A stretch of 13,148 bases of DNA from positions 1-13,148 of the forward strand of contig DAOVHI010000026.1 of the NCBI GenBank assembly GCA_030671985.1, in the 5' to 3' direction. Position numbers and translations under genes: made by a program. This document shows positions 6,844 through 13,148 of this stretch, piece by piece. This DNA comes from a bacterium (GTDB lineage Bacteria; JAHJDO01). Each line of letters starts with the position of its first letter. The stretch's first letter is position 1. The notes below the pieces were generated by a model, which was not told the DNA's origin, made no database searches, and saw only the letters and a list, made by a program, of their open reading frames with translations.

Positions 6844-7617
6844 TTAAACTCCAAGCACATCCCTCATATTATAGAGTCCTGCTTTTTGAGCGCTGATGAA
6901 CCTTATCGCTTTAATAACCCCTTGAGCAAACGTGTCCCTTGTGCTTGCAATATGCTTGAGCTCTATTCTTTCGCCGCCCCCTCCAAATATAACCGTATGT
7001 TCTCCAACTATATCGCCTGCTCTAACGGCATGTATTCCAATCTCATCCCGCTTTCTTCCTCCAACCAGTCCTTTTCTGCCGTAAACAGCCGTGTCTTCAA
7101 GCTTCTTATCTTTTACCTTTGAAATAACCTCAGCAAGCGTTTTTGCCGTACCGCTTGGAGCATCCTTTTTAAACCTGTGATGCGCTTCTATAATCTCAAC
7201 GTCATACTCATCTCCTAATATGCTTGACGCCTGCTCAACAAGTTTACACAAAAGATTGACACCAACGCTCATATTTGAAGAAACAAGACAGGGAACTTTG
7301 CAGGATATACTTTCTATCTCAGATAATGCTTCGGCAGTTAATCCCGTAACACCGATAATTAACGCTTTCTTATATTTTGCGCAGGCTACCACAGACGCAA
7401 GAGCTCCTTCCACGGATGAAAAATCAACCACAACATCTGCGCTTTCTATAATGTCCTTAATAGAAGAAGTTATCTTCACACCAACGTCTTTTCCTATATC
7501 AGGATGCGACGGAATCTCAACTGCTCCGCAAAGCCGTAAATTCCTTTGATCCGACAGGAGATTTATTATTCTCTTTCCCATTCTCCCACACGCGCCGTTA
7601 ACAATTACGTTAATCAT
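6844..7617 (-). CDS. dapB: 4-hydroxy-tetrahydrodipicolinate reductase
   Basis: NAD(P)H-dependent reduction of the DapA product on the way to diaminopimelate and lysine. The 257 residues are slightly short but normal for bacteria (E. coli 273). Visible: Rossmann loop VNGACGRMGKRI at 7-18, DVVVDFSSVEG, IGVTGL, the catalytic block EIIEAHHRFKKDAPSGTA (His pair and Lys, residues about 142-159), and GERIELKHIASTRDTFAQG near the C-terminus. Its ATG overlaps the dapA TGA as ATGA (7614-7617), so the two are translationally coupled, and its TAA lies one base before the proposed folK GTG. Nothing unusual in the reading frame. Confidence 0.97.
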   Translation of the reverse strand: MINVIVNGACGRMGKRIINLLSDQRNLRLCGAVEIPSHPDIGKDVGVKITSSIKDIIESADVVVDFSSVEGALASVVACAKYKKALIIGVTGLTAEALSEIESISCKVPCLVSSNMSVGVNLLCKLVEQASSILGDEYDVEIIEAHHRFKKDAPSGTAKTLAEVISKVKDKKLEDTAVYGRKGLVGGRKRDEIGIHAVRAGDIVGEHTVIFGGGGERIELKHIASTRDTFAQGVIKAIRFISAQKAGLYNMRDVLGV

Positions 7618-8483
7618 GACAAAATACCTACGTCAGTCAATACTCTTCTCAATTTTCCCGCATTTTCCTTTCTCATTTCGCAAAGAGGCAGTCTTAATTG
7701 AGGATTAATCTTTCCCATCATTCCAAGGGCTGTTTTTACCGGTATCGGATTTGTTTCATAGAACAACGCCCCGAATAGAGGAAATAAGTTAAAATGAATT
7801 TTTCTGGATTCTTCCAAGTTGCCATCTAGAAAATTCTTTACAATCATAGCCATATGCTTCGGAGCTACATTTGCCGCAACCGATATTACTCCCTTTGCTC
7901 CAAGCACCATCATGGGCAAAGTAAGCGCATCATCCCCTGAAAGAACAATTATGTCACACAGGTTTATTATGGCATTGACCTGATCAATGCTCCCGCTTGC
8001 TTCCTTTATAGCCACAATATTATCAATCTTTGAGAGTCTGGCAACTGTTTGAGGCAGCATGCTTATCCCTGTTCTTGAAGGCACATTATACAGTATGATA
8101 GGAATATCCACTGCTTTGGCTATCTTCTCATAATGAAGATACTGTCCTTCAGGAGTCGGCTTGTTGTAATACGGAGTGATCAGCAAAGCTCCATCTGCCC
8201 CGGCGTCTTTAGCAGATATTGTAAGAGCCAGAGCCTCTTCAGTACTATTTGAACCTGTTCCGGCAATTACAGGAACTCTTCCATTAACAATATCAATAAC
8301 TAGTTTTATCATGTATTTCTGTTCCTGATGAGTAAGTGTCGCGGCTTCTCCCGTACATCCGCACGGAAGAATTGCGCTTGTGCCCTCTGAAATATGAAAT
8401 TCAATAAGTTCTGATAATCTGCGTTTATCGATCTTGCCGTCTTTAAACGGGGTAACTATTGCAACTATTGACCCTTCAAACAT
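7614..8483 (-). CDS. dapA: 4-hydroxy-tetrahydrodipicolinate synthase
   Basis: Condenses pyruvate and aspartate semialdehyde at the entry to the diaminopimelate/lysine branch. The start at 8483 gives 289 residues beginning MFEGSIVAIVTPF (E. coli MFTGSIVAIVTPM, 292) and has an AGGAGG 7 nt upstream; an ATG 24 bases further up (8507) would overlap the preceding gene and lacks such a site. Visible catalytic residues: Schiff-base Lys in VAIKEASG, Tyr in ILYNVPSRTG with the substrate-binding Arg, and the second Tyr in TPYYNKPTPEG. The loop that reads GTTGE in E. coli reads GCTGE here, so the triad Thr (E. coli Thr44) is Cys43. GVISVAANVAP and NPIPVKTALG are also conserved. It overlaps dapB by 4 bases. 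Confidence 0.96.
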   Translation of the reverse strand: MFEGSIVAIVTPFKDGKIDKRRLSELIEFHISEGTSAILPCGCTGEAATLTHQEQKYMIKLVIDIVNGRVPVIAGTGSNSTEEALALTISAKDAGADGALLITPYYNKPTPEGQYLHYEKIAKAVDIPIILYNVPSRTGISMLPQTVARLSKIDNIVAIKEASGSIDQVNAIINLCDIIVLSGDDALTLPMMVLGAKGVISVAANVAPKHMAMIVKNFLDGNLEESRKIHFNLFPLFGALFYETNPIPVKTALGMMGKINPQLRLPLCEMRKENAGKLRRVLTDVGILS

Positions 8484-8490
8484 GTTTACG

Positions 8491-8496
8491 CCTCCT
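8491..8496 (-). promoter_or_regulatory. Consensus ribosome-binding site fixing the dapA start
   Basis: Reads AGGAGG on the minus strand, 7 nt before the ATG at 8483. It lies downstream of the alternative in-frame ATG at 8507, so it can only serve the shorter start. Confidence 0.85.
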
Positions 8497-8499
8497 CTA

Positions 8500-9108
8500 C
8501 TACACACTATCTTTTTTGAACGTTAGTTTTATACGCGCTATTAAAATCTCATCATTATTTCTTAAATGATGTCTTTCTATTTTTCTGCCATTCACAATGG
8601 TACCCGATTCACTTGCCATATCATAGAGAATATACCCTTCCCTTTCCGGTCTGATCTTTGCGTGAACTCTGGATACTCCTATACCGTTAATTATAATATC
8701 GTTTGAATTATATCTTCCAATAATAATTTCCTTGTTAACATGCAGTTCATATTCTTCCTTCGCTCCATATCTACCTTCAACAACTAATCTAGCGAACACC
8801 AAAGGCAGATTTGCCTCAATCTCTCCTTTGGGAACATGTTCAAACAATTCATGTTTTCTTTCAACCTCCGTTTCATGCTCTTTTTTTTTCGTTACTTTAT
8901 TCCTTGTTTTTTTGCGAATTCGGGACATATAGGACAGCAACGCAATGATAATGAAAACTCCTAACTCAATACCCAGTACCGATGCAAAAAAAGCTCCGGG
9001 AGTATCCGTTACAAATCTCTCAACTTTACTAACAGCAAAACTGCGCAGAAAAAATCCCAACACAATAAAAACCACGCCTAAGGTAAGAACCAGCCCTCTA
9101 CGTTTCAT
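8500..9108 (-). CDS. Membrane-anchored FHA-domain protein
   Basis: From ATG 9108 this is a 202-residue protein. Residues 6-23 and about 40-60 are two hydrophobic membrane segments. A very basic, Lys/Arg-rich linker follows (about 63-90), then a C-terminal FHA domain (about 105-198) with the phosphothreonine-binding landmarks IIIGRYNSND (Gly-Arg at 131-132), GVSRVHAKI (Ser and His at 146-149) and SGTIVNGRKI. FHA domains bind phosphothreonine peptides, so it probably recruits a phosphorylated partner to the inner membrane; no Ser/Thr kinase lies in the window. An ATG at 9135 is in frame but falls within the spacer of the promoter at 9154-9126, while 9108 has GGGGG 4 nt before it. It lies 16 nt before dapA and heads the biosynthetic run. 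The name of any specific family is not recognised. Confidence 0.85.
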   Translation of the reverse strand: MKRRGLVLTLGVVFIVLGFFLRSFAVSKVERFVTDTPGAFFASVLGIELGVFIIIALLSYMSRIRKKTRNKVTKKKEHETEVERKHELFEHVPKGEIEANLPLVFARLVVEGRYGAKEEYELHVNKEIIIGRYNSNDIIINGIGVSRVHAKIRPEREGYILYDMASESGTIVNGRKIERHHLRNNDEILIARIKLTFKKDSV

Positions 9109-9125
9109 ATCGCCCCCGAACAATA

Positions 9126-9154
9126 ATTCTAGCATACACTATACAGGGGTGCAA
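9126..9154 (-). promoter_or_regulatory. Extended -10 sigma70-type promoter ahead of the FHA-dap-fol-pan run
   Basis: On the minus strand: TTGCAC at 9154-9149, a 17-nt spacer, and TAGAAT at 9131-9126 preceded by the extended -10 TG. A start 6-8 nt downstream falls at about 9118-9120, leaving a very short leader that begins at the ribosome-binding site of the FHA gene. It is placed in the 59-base gap after prfB, with no strong terminator before it, so read-through from prfB may add to its output. Confidence 0.65.
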
Positions 9155-9167
9155 TAGAAAATGGAGA

Positions 9168-10257
9168 TTACACCATTTTTAAAAATGCCCCTATGAATTT
9201 ATCAATATCCCCATCCATAACCGCCTGTACGTTCCCTGATTCAATTCCTGTCCGATGATCCTTAACAAGTGTGTACGGCTGAAACACATACGAACGGATC
9301 TGAGAACCCCATTCTATTTTTTTCTTGTCTTTATTATGTTTTTGCATTTCTTCTTCCTTCTTCCGCATGTAGTATTCAACCAGCCGCGCCTTCAAAACCT
9401 TCATTGCAGTCAACTTGTTTTTAAGCTGAGAACGTTCATTCTGACATTGCGTGACTATGCCTGTTGGTAAATGTGTGATACGCACAGCGGAGTCAGTAGT
9501 GTTGATATGCTGTCCTCCGTGACCGCTTGCGCGATAGGTATCAATTCTTAAGTCGCCCTCATTAATATCAATATCAATATCGTCTTCCACCTCCGCAATT
9601 ACATCAGCCGAACAGAATGAGGTGTGTCTTCTTTTATTCGCATCGAATGGAGATATTCTTACAAGTCTGTGCACGCCTATTTCCGAACGCAGATAGCCGT
9701 ACGCATAATCACCCTTAATTATAATTGTCACGGTTTTTATGCCCGCTTCTTCACCTGCCAAAATGTCAGCGATCTCTGTTTTAAAGCCTCTTTTTTCCGC
9801 CCACTTGACATACATTTTCAAGAGCATCTCTACCCAGTCGCACGCTTCCGTTCCTCCTGCGCCTGAATGAAGAGTCATAATAGCGTTATTACCGTCGTAT
9901 TTACCGCTTAAGGTCAAAGCTACTTCAAATTTTTTATAATCGTCCTCCAGTTTTTCAAGCTCTGCGGTAATTTCAGAAGATATTGAATTATCCTGTTCCG
10001 ACAAGGCGAGTTCAACCAGTTCGTAAGTATTATCTGCCTCTCTAACAAGAGTATCAAGCGGAGTGATAATGTCTTTTAAGACTTTGATCTGTTTTATGAT
10101 ACCGGCGGCTTTTTTGTTATCTGCCCAGAAGTCCTGCTTTGAAGTCTCTTCTTCTAACTGCTCTATTTCTTCCTGTTTCTTGGAGTAGTCAAAGATACAC
10201 CTTTGCGTGATCCAGATTCTTTCTTAATATATTCAGTCTTTGCTTTAGATGTTCCAT
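9168..10257 (-). CDS. prfB: Peptide chain release factor 2, expressed through a +1 programmed frameshift
   Basis: Recognises UGA and UAA stop codons and triggers peptide release. The gene starts at ATG 10257 (GGGAG just upstream), reads 22 codons to CTT, meets in-frame TGA at 10191-10189, and continues after a +1 shift as CTT-GAC to the TAA at 9168, giving 362 residues (E. coli 365). The post-shift sequence begins DYSKKQEEIEQLEEE and reaches KQDFWADNKKAAG, typical RF2 N-domain. The stop-codon discriminator SPF falls at about 202-204 (VRISPFDANKRR) and the catalytic GGQ at about 247-249 (RASGHGGQHINTT), both matching the E. coli spacing. An internal ATG at 10004 would give a 278-residue protein lacking domain 1 and is not the real start. 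It begins 14 nt after the upstream large gene. Confidence 0.96.
10188..10203 (-). other. RF2 +1 programmed frameshift signal
   Basis: The minus strand reads AAG GTG TAT CTT TGA C. The canonical bacterial site is AGG GGG TAT CTT TGA C. The slippery CTT, the UGA stop and the following C are identical, and the internal Shine-Dalgarno-like AAGGTG keeps the 3-nt spacing to CTT. When RF2 is scarce, the ribosome slips +1 and makes full-length RF2; when it is abundant, the UGA is read as a stop. Confidence 0.95.
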
Positions 10258-10271
10258 TAACTCCCTTTCAA

Positions 10272-13148
10272 CTATTCGCTTTCTTCTCTCCAGTACTTAA
10301 CAGGATTGCTTGGCGAGGAAGCATTTGGAAGCTGAGCTGGATTGACGATTGTGAATGTAACTGAGGCAGGAGTTTGGTCTGTTGTGTCTGTATCGCCATC
10401 GGTCGTACCATTATTTCTTGCTCTTACTCTGAATGTATGATTTCCATAGCCAATAGGCTCAGAGTGGATGGTCGCTGTGGTTAAATCAGTCCAAGTATTT
10501 CCGTTAAGACTGTATGCATACTCGTATGGGGTTATGCTTCCTCCCTCTCCCCTAAACTTAAACACTGCGTCATAGCTTCCATCATCGTCAGTGATTACCC
10601 CTGCCGGTCCTGAATATATGATCGTATTTGGAACAGGAGCAAGGCACTGGAAATAATATGTATCATAAGTGTCGCTTACATTCAGAGCTTCATCCATTGC
10701 CTTAACACTGCAGCGATACCAGAAAGTGGAAGAGTTAAGAGATGAAAATGTTGCAGAAGACTTATCTGATACCGGAAGCCATGGCTGATAAGTACTCCAG
10801 TCATATCCGGTGACTACAGTATAAGTTCCTGATGTTTTATCAGTATCATTATTCAATTCAAGCCTTGTGCTGAACGCGCAGAATAACGTGCTGTCATCAG
10901 CTGAGTTATCGTCAAATCCAAAACTCGCAGAGCCTGAGTAATTTGCCTCTCTTGGAGCTGATATTATTCTGGATATCGGTTTTGTTATATCGTAATTAAT
11001 ATAATATCCTACAGAACTATGAGCATAATAGTGGTCATAATTCGGATGCGAATATCCCCAGTTTCCAGCTTTATCTTTCTGAGCAAACTGGATAAGAATA
11101 TCCCTTCCTTCTTTTGAGCTCATGGTTTCAAGATTTGGCATTGGATAATCATAAGAATTTCCTAACGCAAGATATCTTATCTCATTGCTGACGTCCCAAC
11201 CCGTATCGCACTCCGCCCATTCGTCTATATCCGTTATATCTATTGGTAAGACATAGTCCGGATGGCGCCATTCTCTATCGTATGCCTTAGTGGAATATAC
11301 ATATCTTGTCGGGCTGTCATCAAAAGCTTTCTCTTTTAATCCAGAACAGTCAACTGTTCTGGTAACATCCGGATTTTTATCCTCAACTGAAACCAGTATC
11401 CCTGAATCATTCTGTGAAGAATCAAAGTTTATCCATGTGTTTGAGGAATTAATATACCAAGTTTCCGTTCCTTCGGGATTGCTGCTGCTTTGAACCCCTT
11501 TTATCCTTAAACGCGCGTCAGGGTCTTTTTCTATTCCTATCCAGTTGTCATTATCTCTTCCCGCAACCGGCTGATAACCGCTTTCCCCTGCCTGCCATGG
11601 CCAGCCTCCTGAAGTGTTGCTTGAGCCCGGCGGCGTGATATCCTTCATCATGTGTATTATGGATGTATCTGCTCTGTCTCCATCAATGGGAGTAAAGCCT
11701 AATGGTTCTTCCTCTATGTTTCCTCCGCTGGATGCGGCCTGCGCCCAAAGAATATAACCTGCCTCTTTAGAAAAGTTAGCGGTTAGCTGGTCTTCTGTGA
11801 ATGTGCATTTCCAAACTTCTGTATCCGAACATGTATATTCTCTATCACAAACTCCATCCGTACCGGGAATAAACATTATCCAGCCGTCACCGTCATCCCA
11901 TGTATAATCAGTTTTATTTGGAGGCCATGTTACAGGAGTAGTTAAAGCGGTTCTATAACCAAACTTTAAATTTACATAATCCGTAACAGGTACAGGCACT
12001 TCAACAAAGACCCTTAATCCTCCATCAGGATTGTTGAAGGGCGTTATTCTATCATCGTCATAATTTTCAAGGTTATAGCACCACGTTGTGTCTGCCAAGT
12101 CAATATCCGCACAATTAAGAACACTCCATGTTAGCAGACTGTCTTCATCTTTTGGAGCCCATGTAACTTCTGCAGGAACATCATTTACATGCAGTCCATA
12201 TTTATCCTGCCAGATCTTGCTCCATAAAGTATCCTCTGCTATATTCTCATAATTCAATTTGACCCGGTAAAGATACGGAGTTGTGTCCTTGTCAAGATTA
12301 TCCGTCAGTGTTGCTTCATAGCGAACATATCTGTCTATAGGATGAACCTTGAAGTCGTCAAATATCGCCGCATCACCTGTAGAATTATAAAGCCCCGCCT
12401 TGCCCTTAGCTGCGGCGTTTGAATATGTAATACACGGACTTTCACTATTAACATAGATTCTGTCCTGTGTGCCGTTACTCGTAACTTTGAGCGTATACCA
12501 TATACCTGTGTCAATTGTTAAACTTTCGGAAACTGCCGCTAGATCATCCTTAACTCCAGTAGATTTAATAGTATAAATATAGACCTTGTCTGCTAAGCTG
12601 TCCATATAGACAACATGTCCTCCGTCAGCATTTGTCCATCTATAGGCTATGCCTGCCTCACCATCTGTTTTAAATTTAATCCTTACCGTAACCTGTTCAT
12701 CATACCAATTGGAATTACTTGCTATGACACAACCAGCAGTACTGCAGGTAATTATGCCTGAATCATGTGTTGTATCATCATTCCCTTCAGACCAACTCCC
12801 TATCCCTGCGATAACATCCCAGTCTGAAGCATCTACAGTGTTGTCATTAAAATCATCCGCAAAAAGAACCACGTCATCCTCATCCCCATTCTTGTAGTAT
12901 GAGTGTGACCACGGTGACCACGGCTGACCTTCGCGGGCGTCTATTGCAATTTGTTTAGCTGGCTTTGCGTAGTTGTAGATAGCAACTTCGTCAATATAGC
13001 CGTCGAAATAGTCGGTAGCCAAATCGGAATAAGATTTTCCGATATAAGCGGATCCGCCTGAATCTACGATGGGTGAAGTCCCCAGCGATTTAGTGGCCTT
13101 TTCATCACCATCTACATATAAATACATAGTGGTACCGTTAATAACACC
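10272..13148 (-). CDS. Large extracellular LamG/Ig-like multidomain protein, C-terminal part (partial)
   Basis: The frame is open to the right edge, so the N-terminus is missing; at least 958 residues are visible, ending in TAG at 10272. An internal Met at 13127 is not a start: the preceding residues (INGTT) continue the same domain. Numbering from that Met, residues 1-67 are the end of a LamG-type concanavalin fold (MYLYVDGDEKA, then FDGYIDEVAIYNYA). About 85-262 looks like a second jelly-roll module (FADDFNDNTVDASDWDV to AIFDDFKVHP). The middle (about 300-720) is Trp- and Asp-rich and not recognised. About 730-935 holds two Ig/FN3-like modules, one from ITKPISRIISAP and one with EYAYSLNGNTW and HTFRVRARNNGT. 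Sparse Cys and many Asn/Thr/Asp suit a secreted or surface protein, but no catalytic motif, signal peptide or anchoring tail is seen. A role in surface binding, possibly of carbohydrate, is inference. Confidence 0.85.
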   Translation of the reverse strand, partial: GVINGTTMYLYVDGDEKATKSLGTSPIVDSGGSAYIGKSYSDLATDYFDGYIDEVAIYNYAKPAKQIAIDAREGQPWSPWSHSYYKNGDEDDVVLFADDFNDNTVDASDWDVIAGIGSWSEGNDDTTHDSGIITCSTAGCVIASNSNWYDEQVTVRIKFKTDGEAGIAYRWTNADGGHVVYMDSLADKVYIYTIKSTGVKDDLAAVSESLTIDTGIWYTLKVTSNGTQDRIYVNSESPCITYSNAAAKGKAGLYNSTGDAAIFDDFKVHPIDRYVRYEATLTDNLDKDTTPYLYRVKLNYENIAEDTLWSKIWQDKYGLHVNDVPAEVTWAPKDEDSLLTWSVLNCADIDLADTTWCYNLENYDDDRITPFNNPDGGLRVFVEVPVPVTDYVNLKFGYRTALTTPVTWPPNKTDYTWDDGDGWIMFIPGTDGVCDREYTCSDTEVWKCTFTEDQLTANFSKEAGYILWAQAASSGGNIEEEPLGFTPIDGDRADTSIIHMMKDITPPGSSNTSGGWPWQAGESGYQPVAGRDNDNWIGIEKDPDARLRIKGVQSSSNPEGTETWYINSSNTWINFDSSQNDSGILVSVEDKNPDVTRTVDCSGLKEKAFDDSPTRYVYSTKAYDREWRHPDYVLPIDITDIDEWAECDTGWDVSNEIRYLALGNSYDYPMPNLETMSSKEGRDILIQFAQKDKAGNWGYSHPNYDHYYAHSSVGYYINYDITKPISRIISAPREANYSGSASFGFDDNSADDSTLFCAFSTRLELNNDTDKTSGTYTVVTGYDWSTYQPWLPVSDKSSATFSSLNSSTFWYRCSVKAMDEALNVSDTYDTYYFQCLAPVPNTIIYSGPAGVITDDDGSYDAVFKFRGEGGSITPYEYAYSLNGNTWTDLTTATIHSEPIGYGNHTFRVRARNNGTTDGDTDTTDQTPASVTFTIVNPAQLPNASSPSNPVKYWREESE

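Noticed and set aside
9158-9179. Hairpin AAAATGG/CCATTTT at the prfB end as a terminator
   Set aside because: Only two G-C pairs in the 7-bp stem and no real U tract; it is also pierced by the prfB stop codon. Too weak to call.
9168-10004. prfB starting at the internal ATG 10004
   Set aside because: It would lack RF2 domain 1. The missing sequence is present upstream in the same frame and connects to ATG 10257 through a canonical frameshift site.
10272-13127. Large protein starting at Met 13127
   Set aside because: The frame stays open to the window edge and the upstream residues continue the LamG strand, so this Met is internal.
1-13148. CRISPR array, insertion sequence, prophage or defence locus
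   Set aside because: No direct-repeat array, transposase, integrase, terminal inverted repeats or recognisable defence gene was seen on either strand; the window is mostly core metabolism.

Overview
The window reads as a piece of an ordinary bacterial chromosome from an AT-rich organism, packed with housekeeping genes that all lie on the minus strand. The standard code is in use: TAA, TAG and TGA all end genes, and RF2 keeps its autoregulatory UGA frameshift site. Nothing fixes the taxon. A membrane pyrophosphatase, a folK-adjacent deoxynucleoside kinase, a large LamG/Ig-type secreted protein and a widely dispersed 'TCATTG...GCAATCTC' element would suit an uncultured Gram-negative-type lineage such as Omnitrophota or a neighbouring candidate phylum. 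That is a low-confidence inference.

Layout in the direction of transcription (right to left). 13148-10272: the 3' part of a large extracellular protein with LamG/jelly-roll and Ig-like domains. 10257-9168: prfB, which needs a +1 programmed frameshift at its 23rd codon position. A good sigma70-type promoter at 9154-9126 then starts a dense run: a two-TM FHA-domain protein, dapA, dapB, folK, a deoxynucleoside kinase, panB, panC and a class IV aminotransferase (ilvE-like). Several junctions are 4-base ATGA overlaps or 0-1 base gaps. The 227-base gap at 2939-3165 is the largest non-coding stretch. It holds a dispersed-repeat-like sequence, a near-consensus promoter and a leader of about 100 nt with a 25-codon ORF whose stop overlaps the prs start. 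Then come prs, rplY (L25/CTC), pth and the 5' third of hppA, again tightly spaced.

Functionally the central run makes diaminopimelate/lysine precursors (dapA, dapB), a folate precursor (folK), deoxynucleotides (kinase) and pantothenate (panB, panC). The aminotransferase may link branched-chain keto acids to pantothenate, since ketoisovalerate is the PanB substrate. The prs-rplY-pth group combines PRPP supply, a ribosomal protein and peptidyl-tRNA recycling; hppA conserves energy by pumping Na+ or H+ with pyrophosphate, the by-product of many of these biosyntheses.

I found no CRISPR array, tRNA, rRNA, IS element or defence system. The observations most worth a second look are the RF2 frameshift, the prs leader ORF, the FHA membrane protein leading a biosynthetic operon (with an A9 slippage run), a Thr-to-Cys change in the DapA active site, and the placement of prfB 14 nt behind a large secreted-protein gene.
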